NCBI GenBank assembly: GCA_026419775.2
Contig: JAOPGA020001411.1
Coordinates: 1-54,009 of the forward strand
Source of the DNA: Acrasis kona
Taxonomy: Eukaryota > Heterolobosea > Eutetramitea > Acrasida > Acrasidae
Direction of reading: 5' to 3'
Length of the DNA stretch: 54,009 nt
Shown: positions 43,241-53,035 of the stretch, piece after piece
Layout: each line of letters opens with the position of its first letter
How positions within the stretch are numbered: position 1 is the stretch's first letter
The notes under the pieces: generated by a model
Database searches by the model: none
What the model saw: only the letters and a program-made list of their open reading frames with translations
Told to the model about the DNA's origin: nothing
Position numbers and translations under genes: made by a program

Positions 43241-43451
43241 ATGTGATGTCAAATAAAGGGTTATTGTTGGGTTCAAAGAAACGCTTACAATGAATGAGGA
43301 ATAATAGGTGAAGTCTTGTTCTTCCTTCGAAATTTTGGGATTCTTCCGGAAATTCTAATAATAGGATGGTATGTTTAACCAGCTCCTCATGCTGATCAGG
43401 TGGAGTGGATGAAGAGCGTATGGGAGAGACAAAACATATCACACACTGTAG

Positions 43452-43814
43452 ATGGTAACCTACCATGCGCCGCTATATCCAACGTCAAGAAAGAATGATG
43501 ACTTTTTGGTTGTTGAGGGATTACGAGTATGGGCTCCTCTTTTCTCACAATACAATGTTTCATTAGCCTTCGAAAATCATGATCATACATTTAAACGATC
43601 CAAAGTGATTGCCAATAATGTTGTCATTTCCAACGATACAAATGTTTCCAATGGTACTGTGTTTATTGGAGATGGTGCTATGGGTGTGTTGCGTTCCGCT
43701 ACGTTAAATCCATTTGTTGAGAAAGTAGGTACTAAATATCATTTCTATTCTGTGACTTGCAGTGCTGCAAAAGGATTGTCTGTGAAGGCTGTTGATGAAA
43801 GTGGTATTATTTGA
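43452..43814 (+). pseudogene. Purple-acid-phosphatase-like gene piece, C-terminal half
   Basis: The frame contains TYHAPLYP, LAFENHDHTFKRSK and FIGDGAMGVLRSATLN, which match the last two metal-binding boxes and the GDGAWGLRSGAS segment of the membrane phosphatase at 19037-21262. It starts abruptly inside the domain and ends at a plausible natural C-terminus. It points at, and is opposite in strand to, the N-terminal piece at 43930-44290. Confidence 0.7.
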
Positions 43815-43929
43815 TTTGTGTTTTGCTTCATCTTCTGTGTTATCATAATGTATGTATCTAAATAACAGATTGGAGGATGACGACAGACCAAGAGTTTTTA
43901 GTAGAATGAATGTATCCTTGGAATACCTA

Positions 43930-44290
43930 TCACAATGTCAGGGATGGTATGTTTGGAAGCCATTATCGTAGGCCAAATCTCCACCAACAGCTAAATAGGT
44001 TAAAAAAATTACAGTGAAAGACATTACCGATGAATGCAGGATTTGTAGCGGCGGCCTGCTTAGTTATATCGATACTTGCTTGTGTATCCCATGTCACCTC
44101 CTGCTGCAAAAGTGACTTCGTCCACATCATAATTTAATGTTCTAAACTTTCTAACATCATCCTCATAAGCCAATCCATCAGCTCCCTGTAGAACGGCCTG
44201 GAAGCTATATGAAGTGCCTGGTGTGAGGTTGAGTGACGGTAAGTAATGAACTTTACTGCATACAACAGAAATAGGCAGCCATACAGTTTT
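43930..44290 (-). pseudogene. Purple-acid-phosphatase-like gene piece, N-terminal half
   Basis: The reverse strand reads LNLTPGTSYSFQAVLQG, RKFRTLNYDVDEVTFAAGGD and MGYTSKYR, the fibronectin-like domain and first metal-binding box. After a frame change near 44065 it continues ITKQAAATNPAFI, then a 37-base intron (GTAATG...TATTTAG), then VGGDLAYDNGFQTY, the second box. The sequence then stops matching. With the C-terminal half lying nearby on the other strand, one gene may have been split by an inversion. Confidence 0.65.
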
Positions 44291-44464
44291 CAAGACGTGT
44301 AGGATGAACAACTTTAAGAGGTGTGTACATCTCTCATTCGTGTCTAAACAAATCAAGATGCACTCATGACCAATGACACCAGATGCTCATTTAATGAATG
44401 GAAATACAGTATGAGGCCGTTGTTTGGGTAGATAATAAACATTTTAATCAAACAAAATAGTGTT

Positions 44465-44600
44465 GGGACAATCAAGCAGTGGTTGAGGCAGATTCTAGAA
44501 GGCCTCGAACATCTGCACTCCCACAACCCTCCCATTATATACAGAGATTTGAAGTGTGAAAATATCTTTATAAACGGTGATTCTATTGGACGGATTATGG
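44465..44600 (+). pseudogene. WNK-type kinase gene fragment
   Basis: The forward frame reads [20 protein letters not shown] then [21 protein letters not shown], which is the catalytic-loop region of WNK-family kinases (typical HTRxPPIIHRDLKCDNIFI). HRD is changed to YRD. Neither the ATP-binding lobe nor the DFG region is present on either side, so only about 45 codons survive. Confidence 0.7.
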
Positions 44601-44769
44601 AATCTTCACCTGGACCTCACTCGGATTTTGTTACAAAGTGAAATTTATTGTAATATTAGAAGTGCAATACACTATTAAAGTGGCAGTTATTGAACACAAT
44701 TTTCTTCCCACTGGACGTGGTGATTTCTTTGTCCTCTACATGTGGTATGTTTGTTACTGAATCAACATC

Positions 44770-45081
44770 TCAAACATCAACTTCGTCCTCATCAGAATTA
44801 ATGTTAGGGTAATCAGTTTTTGAAGATGATGGTATCGCTTTTGGTGCAATTCGGTCTTTGGATGGATTCTCGTTCTGCAGTGCAGCAACCACTTTCTTTG
44901 CTAACTTTGGACGAACATTTTTCTCAGAACCGATGTACACTTGCGACGTCGATGTGTTTTTATGACGAAGCATAGCTTGTATATCCACAGCAGTAAAACC
45001 TGCAGATGCCATGAATGTTGCAAGAGAATGACGTCCTGAGTGGCTTGTATAGCGTTCCAAACCTGTTTTTGCTTTTGTCAC
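44770..45081 (-). mobile_element. Tyrosine recombinase fragment (Crypton- or DIRS-like)
   Basis: The reverse strand encodes YTSHSGRHSLATFMASAGFT, AMLRHKNTSTSQVYIGS and a polar tail, which is the C-terminal catalytic part of a tyrosine recombinase (HxxR, H, and the nucleophile Tyr). The N-terminal part and any flanking repeats are missing. I cannot decide between a Crypton transposon, a DIRS-type retroelement and another recombinase. It is a broken remnant, of uncertain but not great age since the catalytic core is still readable. Confidence 0.65.
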
Positions 45082-45191
45082 TCATTTTTTTGTACGTAAG
45101 AGACAGCTTTTTCCGTTTACTGGTCGATCAGGATATTTTTGCACTCGATTGAGTGACGGAAAATACCACTCCAACATCACATTTACAACAA

Positions 45192-45596
45192 ATGCAATCA
45201 ATAAGCCCACATATCAATATGAACTACTTGATCAGTTCACCAGACAGCAAATCGGACCTCACTCAAGATATTGATGATTTTGTACAGATAACAAGAGAGG
45301 ACGTGAAGGACTTTGAAATCAAAGAGCCAACTGCATCAAGTGAAACAATAGAAGAAGAAATTAAACAAATTGTAGACGAAGCAGTTCCCACTCAATCGCC
45401 AACAAATTCCATCGACCATTCACCTGTAATTCGTCCACCCATCATCTATCCACCCAATCACTCTAACGTTTTTGATGTGGTGCTACCTGAGAACAACAAC
45501 TTTAGTTTAAAAGCCAACACTTTTGCCATTGCTCTGATTTATCTTGTGGCTCAGACAATGTGGTGTGTATCATCAAACAATTCTTGTATTATATAA
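45192..45596 (+). CDS. Probable tail-anchored membrane protein
   Basis: From ATG 45192 there are 134 residues. The body is acidic and Pro-rich (DIDDFVQITREDVKDFEIKE, EEEIKQIVDEAVPTQSPTN, RPPIIYPPNHSN) and the only hydrophobic stretch is at the very end (TFAIALIYLVAQTMWCV), as in tail-anchored proteins of the endoplasmic reticulum or mitochondria. The open frame extends 13 codons upstream of the ATG, so an upstream exon is possible. Its stop is 16 bases from the stop of the Doa10-like gene. Family unknown. Confidence 0.5.
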   Translation: MQSISPHINMNYLISSPDSKSDLTQDIDDFVQITREDVKDFEIKEPTASSETIEEEIKQIVDEAVPTQSPTNSIDHSPVIRPPIIYPPNHSNVFDVVLPENNNFSLKANTFAIALIYLVAQTMWCVSSNNSCII

Positions 45597-45612
45597 AAAA
45601 TGTACATTTTAT

Positions 45613-48328
45613 TCATGAACGGTTAGCATTAATCAAAGCTCTCCTCACCAAATACTTGTTGTTCAACACTCTATCATGTAGCGCATAGAAACTCTTCCAA
45701 ATCAGCTCGCCCATCTTGTAGGCAACGCTCAAACACAATAGCAAAGGATAAGCATAGTAAGTATAATCGCTACATCCAAAAATCAAATGACTCATAATGT
45801 AAGGTATACCCAAGAAGCAAGTGAACACAAACAAAAGAGGCAACACGCCGCTAGTAAAAATGTACATTGCGTCCAAATGATGCAACCCATTTCTCTTGAC
45901 GTTCATGAATATATCATAAAAGGGCTGAGTCTTGACCATAAAAAAGTATCGAAACAACGTGCCGACGCTCAACAAACCAAACGCATAAATCTCACCGGGA
46001 ATATACACTGGCGATCTCTGCATACCGGACAGGGGATCACTAACGGTCAATATCAACACCACGGCACACACATAGGCCAACAAGCCAACCAACAACGGAA
46101 TTAATAAAAACAAAAATAAGAACAAAATAAAACATTGTAAACCAATCCATCCATATTTACATATGGTGGCCATCATATTATTTACTCTTCTCAATTCATA
46201 CAAGTGCTTGGCCACGGTCACAACCAACACCACCGCATACAATCCAATCAAACAACAATAAATATCATTACAAGTGATCACCTCCAACAAGGCAGGTTCG
46301 TAAGTGGTGCCGAACACATTTTGGAACAATTCGGGAATCGCCCACCAAAGAACGAAACGACCTGCGATCAAAGGAACGCTGAACGCGATGCTAATCAACG
46401 CCACCACGGTACACCAAGCCATCACCAACAAACTCACGATTCTCATGAAAAAGTAATCGGGATAAATGTCGATCCGTTGCGCATCTTGCTGATTGGTTTG
46501 TGATGGATCGTAAAATAAAAAGTGTTCCAATCCCAATGCATTTCCACATGCATGAAGCCAACGAGTCACAAAGTTTTTGATTCTCTCCATGGGTCTCAAT
46601 TGATTGTTGATGGACAATTGCGTCAACAAACTAATCAAACAAATGTCAATGCTGGTCGATAGGAATGGATCGGGAATGTTTAATTGTAGCGGGTACAATT
46701 GGTGCCATGGTTGATTCGCATGATTTGACGTGATTTGAAATAAACTCCTCGATAATTTGAGCGGCGCTCTGATCAGCACGATCACAAAAAAGTGAAATAA
46801 AATGTGTGTCATGACGATCCTTCTTGCATGTTTCGTAATGGGCGTGGTCACCAATTCCCTCAAGAATTGAAAATCTGGATCGTCTGGGTTGTTGAAGAAC
46901 CATAAACATCTTGGACCGTAAATGATGGAACGAAGCGATCGCACGGTGCCTGATATTTGAAACAGGAACACCACTCCCAATATCCAATGGAGGCCGAACA
47001 AAAATGTTGGTTCCATCGTCGATAATCCCTGCGGTAGTAATTGATCGATTCGTTGATGGACGGTCACGTCGAAGAATTCGCTAGTGTTGAGGTTGATGGA
47101 GATTCCTAATATCCATGGCGTCACGAAGAAGCATAAAAGTACGACCGTTAAAATCTTGATCAGCGTGAATCCATATTGTGCTGCTTTGATGGCTGCTCTC
47201 GTTACTTTGTATATTCTTGGCTTTCCGAATAATGTGTGACTTGTAATGTTGAGTGCGATTAATGCGACCAGTAGGGTTGCTCCAAACAAGTATCCGATCA
47301 CAATGTCGAAGGCATCCTTGATCCATGTATTCTTGTATTCTAGAGGTAGTAGCCGATGGGTGAAGGAGACGGTGCGGCCTAACGATAATGGGATCAAAAT
47401 GAATACCAAAAGATGGACTGCGTTTGAGATGATGATCATGAAGCAGTTACCGAATATGGATCCGACGGGTCCGCTGAAGCCAAGTATTTCCTCTAGATCT
47501 ACTTCTTCGTCTTCTATGAGTCTTTGTGGTGCTTCAATGTTTTGGTTGACGATTTCTCTCACGGCGTCGATGGCATCGTCGCTGTCGCTGTCATCATGGT
47601 CATCGTCGTCGTCATCAAGGCTGGGTGGTGCATCCTCTTCAATCTGTACAATATGGTTCACCAAAGGTTGCTGGTTGACGTGCTCATTCAGCAAGTCAAT
47701 GTTGTTATTCACAAAATCCTTCACACCAGAAATACACAGCCCAAACACTAGGATCACGACGGATAAAACGCTTCCAATCAAACAATCTTTTAGTAGTTCG
47801 CTTTTAATGTAAGTATTATTGTTGGAAAGAGATCTTTACAATTTAGTGTAATGGAGTGCAAAAGAATCATAAAGTTCTCCAAGTGATTTGGCAAAGTACA
47901 ATTTCCAAACGTATGAGGTAAGTAGTGGCAAAACGAAAGTCCACATGAATAGAACCAGAGCGAAGCGTGAACAATTCTTCAAAATGTTTCCACCCATTTG
48001 GAGAGTGCCGAAAAGGACTTGTGTTATTGTTAATCTTTCAGGTGCATTGTCCGCATAAATGTTTGTGAAGTGAAATTGTTGTCTACAAAGTTCACAAGTT
48101 TGATTGTTTGAGTGATTGATCCATTGTATTAAGCAGTCTTCATGTACATGTCTAATACTTCCAGAGCACTGAAAGATGGTCAAGATTCAAGTTTTTTTAA
48201 ATAATACTTACATTACATGGATGATATAACGGCCTCATCATTGTTCCGCCCTGTCTGCATATACGGCAAAGTTCATCGTCTGATGGATTGAGTTCTTCGG
48301 GTGGGTTGTCGGACCAGACACTGTTCAT
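45613..48328 (-). CDS. MARCH6: Doa10/MARCH6-type membrane RING-CH ubiquitin ligase
   Basis: Three exons (48328-48212, 48168-47840, 47800-45613; introns 43 and 39 bases) give 877 residues. The RING-CH domain is split by the first intron: CRICRQGGTMMRPLYHPCN, then CSGSIRHVHEDCLIQW and CELCRQQFHF, giving the C4HC3 pattern at the extreme N-terminus. More than ten hydrophobic spans follow, with an acidic loop (DDDDDHDDSDSDD). The TEB4-Doa10 (TD) region is recognisable as GPRCLWFFNNPDDPDFQFLR. In yeast and animals this enzyme works in ER-associated degradation with Ubc6/Ubc7-type E2 enzymes; the same is expected here. Confidence 0.9.
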
Positions 48329-48585
48329 TTATTGTAATAATGGAAATAAGGACAACAAAATCCGATCAATTAGAGAAGAAACGCAGAATGATCTCATCAG
48401 TATTGGGTTGGAATAAATTTGTTTAAGTCCCTACTAATCTGTGAAACGAACATTTTCAACACGCATGTCGTGGACAAAAAAAGTACGAGTTCGTTATTTG
48501 TAGTCGTCCTAAGATGATTTCCACACAAAGCGAAAAAGTTAAACAAAAAATCACACAGTATGATTTAAAGATTATCTTTATACAT
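48329..48585. other. Gap between Doa10-like gene and secreted-protein gene
   Basis: About 255 AT-rich bases holding the promoter of the Doa10-like gene. No gene seen. Confidence 0.4.
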
Positions 48586-49171
48586 TTAGTTGCTTGGTTC
48601 TAGTAGACCTGCGACTAGTTTACCAACTTGAACACCAGCAACCTTGTAGTCCTTGTCGCCGTATGCTTTGATGAATGTCTTGATTTCTGTGGTGACATCT
48701 TTTCTGTGGTGGAAAATGCTGATGACTTCCTTGATTAGTACTTTTAGAATGCCACCTTGCTTGATTTCAGCAGTTAGAGCAAGAATGTCCTTGACAAGTC
48801 TGTCTACACCGCAGTCCTTTAGATCCTTTGTCACTGACTCAATTCCAGCACCAAGATGAGTAATTCCCTCACGAACAAGTGATGGTGAAAGAGTGTGGAA
48901 TCCAAGCTTGAGTTTTGCGTAGGCAGTGGAGAAATCATCTAGTGTGGCGGTGACTTCTTTAACACATACGGAAACGTCTGCAATTTCAGCTTCAACTCCT
49001 GTGAAGTGTGAGTGAATGAAACGATGGAGTAAATTTACCAAGTGCAAATCCTTCGATAAATAGAAGAGCATCCTTCTCCGAGATCTTGTACTGGACCTTT
49101 GAGCGAACCTCTTGGGCTGAGGTGGTGTAAGCCAAGATTGCAACAATGACCGCCAACAAGAAGAATTTCAT
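48586..49171 (-). CDS. Small secreted helical protein
   Basis: Two exons (49171-49039 and 48998-48586, intron 40 bases) give 181 residues. A clear signal peptide (MKFFLLAVIVAILAYTTSA) is followed by an all-helical domain with two cysteines (SVCVKEV and DLKDCGVD) and amphipathic repeats (GIESVTKDLKDCG, ALTAEIKQGGILKVLIKEV). Similar short secreted helical proteins are common in protists, but I cannot name the family. Confidence 0.6.
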
Positions 49172-49424
49172 TTCGGTTTTTTTGATGGATTTTGGAATTG
49201 CAAAACCGATCAAATAATCAATCAGGTCGGAGTTACTTGATCAACCAATCACACAACTCCGAAGCTCCGCATATTCAACCAAATTTCACGCAACATTCAC
49301 CCCATGGCCCAGATTGCTTTACATCGAATTCTGTTAACATTCAAGACTATTAGACCAGAAGATGTTTTTGAATAATGAACATTTCTAATGGAATGATAAT
49401 ATGTTTTATCTACATGTTTACATT

Positions 49425-50369
49425 TTATCTGCGAGCAGCGATTTGAATGAGACCACCAATCAAGTACAGTGCCCCCGAAATAATCCACAAGACACCAGCC
49501 TGAGTTTGGAACGATCTATTGTAACCTGTTCTATTATAACTGTGCCATGAAATGGACCCAAGCAATAAGAGCACCGAAGCAACAGTGTACAGGATGGTGG
49601 CAATGCCGTTCAGGTACAAGCTTGAAATCAAACTCTTGGGAGCAACTTCATATGTGGAGAGTCCATTTGTGCGGTTGGTCAAACTGCCAAGGTAGGAATG
49701 GTACATGTAGATGCCATCCACAATTGCACCATAATTTCTTAATGAATGTGAATAAAGCAATAAAATACTAGTTAATTACCTGATTAAAAAATAGGCCAGA
49801 ATCAATGATGAACCAATAATCCACAATATGGTTCCTGCATTGAATGTGTTGAATCTATTCGGTCCTGCCAACCATAGAGCAGCACCAATAATCATTAATA
49901 TACTTCCCAGGAAGAAGGCAATGCTTCCAATTAGATTCAAGAAATGATAAGGAGTTCTAGAGTGCTTGTTTCCTAGATCGAAACTTGCAATGAATGCACA
50001 TACTGCGGCTACGGTGAAAAAGGCGAAGGCAATGATCCAGAGGATCCCACTGGCGCGGTAGTGATAGCCTGTTATTGTAGTTCATGAAATTTGTTTGATA
50101 ATAAACTTACCGAAATTGGCCAAGCTAATGGCCGCCCCAACAAGTAGCAATACACCTCCAATAAACATACACAAGCCCATTAGGGCTGACATGATTTGGG
50201 ATAAAACTTGTGTTCCTTTTGTTACTGGTGTGGCGTAAGCAGTTTGTGTTACGGTTGTTTGGGTGACAGTTGTTGCTCCTGGGCCATCTGGCTTCATGAT
50301 GGCGGCGGTTGTCGGGAGATATGCAGTGGTGCTCATGTTTTGTATAATTTTGGATGACATATTGATCAT
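49425..50369 (-). CDS. Multi-span membrane protein
   Basis: Three exons (50369-50111, 50068-49780, 49737-49425; introns 42 bases each) give 286 residues. About six to seven hydrophobic helices are visible, among them LMGLCMFIGGVLLLVGAAI, GILWIIAFAFFTVAAVCAFI and TILWIIGSSLILAYFLI, with internal similarity between the WII-G-containing helices that suggests repeated units. The N-terminus is Thr-rich and polar. In-frame ATGs at 50369, 50360 and 50336 are all possible starts. Family not recognised. A partial intronless relative lies at 42580-42745. Confidence 0.65.
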
Positions 50370-50813
50370 TCATGTCTTTTTAAATAGCGAGGCGTCTATT
50401 AAAAAACTGCAGGTCTATTTAGAAACTCTTATTTTTACGATCTCCGATCAGCGAGAAGTTAAAAACCCGTCGTATTTATAATATTATAATGTGGTGCAAG
50501 TTACATTCCACTCCTGATAATAGCTATGTAATCATGTGGTATCTAGTAGTCAACGCTTTCGAACTACAATAAACTACACTTTTATTCTGTTGCAACCAAC
50601 CGTTGTCGAAAAGACATCGGGTTCGGATTTCGTTCAAATCGCTGTAAGAAAGATTGAGTTCAAGAAGCACGTTAAAAAATGAGCGGAAACGTTCTACTAG
50701 TATTACCAAAATCTGTAAAGATTGGAAATAAATATTTTTGTAAATATACCATTATATTTTCTAACATGAATGGATTGGAAGACCGTACTCAGAGAATTTT
50801 ATAATTTATTATT
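50370..50813. other. Intergenic stretch
   Basis: About 445 bases starting with the upstream flank of the membrane-protein gene. A reverse frame at 50524-50709 (LNLSYSDLNEIRTRCLFD) is open after a TTACAG but has no family. I see no RNA gene. Confidence 0.3.
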
Positions 50814-51390
50814 GTGATTTTTGGTACACTTTTTGACTTCGAAAGATCTGCCAAGGTCATATTCCACGACTACACGGATCTGGAACTATCATCATTCGAC
50901 ATCAGGGATCTGATCAAAGGCGATCTCAATGACTCTGACGGAGAGACCATTGAAGAGATCCTGATTTTCAACATGTTTTTAACCGTAACGGTGATATTCA
51001 AATCAAAGAAAGACTTGAAGAATCCCATTGCGAACGACAGAGTAGAGCCCAGATTTACTTTGGTAGAGGGACAAGCATCCAAGGGTAGTATGTCTGTCAC
51101 ATTCAAGACAGCAGACAAGAATAGGCTCTGTAGCATCCCAAAGAAACTAATCATGGGATGAATCACGGACAAAGAAGTTACGGTATAATCGTATCGTGTC
51201 GAAGGACCCAAGGAAGACCAACCATGCAAGAGGCGTCATCATCCATTTCCACAAAGATCAGGACCTATCAAGTTTCTATGATGAAGAAAAACCACGTACA
51301 ACGTAGCAAACAACAACCAAAACGAGGTCAGATTCTTTGTAGAAGATGACTGGATCAACAAGATTAACGGGCCAAGACATATTATGTTAT
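50814..51390 (+). pseudogene. Unrecognised decayed coding region
   Basis: The frame 50814-51161 is clearly protein-like (FHDYTDLELSSFDIRDLIKG, TIEEILIFNMFLTVTVIFKS, VEPRFTLVEGQASKGSMSV) but has no ATG near its start. Past its stop, coding-like text goes on in other frames (FHKDQDLSSFYDEE, then NEVRFFVEDDWINKI) to about 51390. At least two breaks are visible. It may be a host gene in decay; I do not recognise the family. Confidence 0.4.
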
Positions 51391-51750
51391 GTTGTAAAAA
51401 ATAAAAGCCATCATTCATTCAACAAGTTTAACTCTTTTGAACCCACCAAAAAATAGACTCTTAGAATGTCATAAAACAGTGTTTGCAGCAATAAAAATGC
51501 ATTTTTACCTCAGAAAAAAACCGAAAAGTATGTATACTTCCACTACTTTTTACTGATATTATTGGTGTGTCGAGTAGGGCAGGATTAGAGCTTCAAGAAA
51601 ATGATATTTATATGGCTGAATAGTGTTTAATGTTTTGTCAAAGACACTATATCATCAAGGATTTACCTTGAAATCAAGCTTAATTCCAATTTTCAAATTG
51701 ACAAGTTGACTCGATTTTTGGTGTGATTATTCAAAGGGTTAAATTTATGT
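51391..51750. other. AT-rich gap
   Basis: About 360 bases with an AATAAAAGCC near 51401 as a possible polyadenylation signal for the preceding relic. No gene seen. Confidence 0.4.
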
Positions 51751-52655
51751 TTACTTATAAAATTTTGGGTTACCAAATGCATTATCAGCCACAGCCCTTA
51801 AAAAATATATAGGGTCAGCTTGTCCAGCGGGTGGTGGTGCGAACAAAATGCTTGGGGTATTTGCACCGTCTCTAAGTGTGTCTATATGAAGATGTCTAGA
51901 TGTAGAGTAGATACCCAGGCAATAATCGAGTGCATTTGGAATAACTCCAGGTGCTACTTCTGCTATACCAGGATAAGGAGCAGAAGCATCATAAATGACC
52001 ATGTTTCCGGAGTTCCCCACGTATGATCGGTCATATAATTCCAAACTTAAAAATCTTTCCTTTTGGTTAAATCCCATGACATTTTGTGTACTCCTGATAC
52101 TTGTCACTTTTATACCCACCATGCAACATAGAACACTATAAAACAGCATTATCGCTCTTGCATTTGTGTGTGACACATTAATTTTTAAAAGCCAAACCAG
52201 TGGCCCATTAGTGGGAATGTTGTTGATGGCGAAACTCTCATCAAAGGCTTCTGCTCTTTCGTTGGTGGTCAACAAGTTGTTTCTTCTTTTGACTTCCATA
52301 ATTCCATTAATCCCTAAAAGTGCCAGAAAATTAAATAAAAAAGCAACAATATTTTCTGTTGCTGGGCTCAATATGACTTTCATCTTGGCTGATACCGTTA
52401 TTTCGTTACTTTTTGGATTAGAATCTGATAGAGGGTAGATGTCACTATCACAGGTTGAAATTGATGACAAGTCAATTGTGTCACATCCATATCCATCATT
52501 AAAAGAGTGAATAGAAACCATTGCATAGCGAGTTTTCCCGGAAACAATGGATATAAAAGGTGAATTTGAAGTGAGTACAAAATGGCCAACCCTGCAATTG
52601 ATTGGATCTGTTTTATTGCTTCGTATTGTAAAAAGGATTATTGTAATTAAACGTG
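51751..52655 (-). CDS. Unrecognised protein with two hydrophobic segments
   Basis: The reverse frame is open from about 52655 to 51751, with the first ATG at 52521 (MVSIHSFNDGYGCDTIDLS). Protein-like text upstream of that ATG (RVGHFVLTSNSPFISIVSG) suggests the true start lies in an unseen exon. Two hydrophobic stretches (NIVAFLFNFLALLGINGIM and AIMLFYSVLCCMVGIKV) are followed by a polar C-terminal domain (NMVIYDASAPYPGIAEVAPG, HLHIDTLRDGANTPS). I find no family resemblance. It sits in an accessory-looking end of the window next to the hairpin and the oxygenase gene. Confidence 0.4.
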
Positions 52656-52688
52656 ATAATTAATTTGAATCGTAACATCTTATTTAAA

Positions 52689-52830
52689 GGAATGGAAACC
52701 AGCAGGTAGGTACAGCTTCAATACTTGGTAGTGACTGCTCTAATGATCAGGAAAAAAAACATCTTTTTTTCCTGATCATTCTCACTGCACTACCAAGTAT
52801 TGAAGCTGTACCTACCTGCTGGTTGGAATG
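52689..52830. repeat. Long perfect hairpin (foldback element or hairpin RNA locus)
   Basis: Bases 52697-52733 and 52788-52824 are perfect reverse complements (37 bp, arm starting AACCAGCAGGTAGGTACAGC). Inside is a second perfect stem of 17 bp (AATGATCAGGAAAAAAA with its complement) around a 5-base loop. The two stems are separated by short unpaired stretches. GGAATG occurs at both outer flanks (52689-52694 and 52825-52830), like a 6-base target-site duplication. It lies between two reverse-strand genes. Confidence 0.85.
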
Positions 52831-53035
52831 TAAGTAATGTATTTCTGAGTAATTTTAAACTCTTCCGATAGTAGTTATATTTGAACAATCAAGTAAACCA
52901 AAAGAAATCATTACAGGCCATACATACCTACTGTTATCAAGCAACTGCCTGAAGCTGGAACTACAAATGAACCATACCCAAATTCAACAATACAAAATAC
53001 AATAAACAACATTTACCGAATAAACCGAGTCGATT

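Noticed and set aside
46204-47812. Long forward frames across the Doa10-like gene, and similar frames opposite the coiled-coil genes
   Set aside because: They are mirror frames of strongly biased coding sequence on the other strand; the reverse-strand proteins have clear domains.
50082-50373. Alternative frame opposite to the first exon of the membrane-protein gene
   Set aside because: The chosen frame has signal-like hydrophobic helices and splices in frame with two further exons; the other does not.
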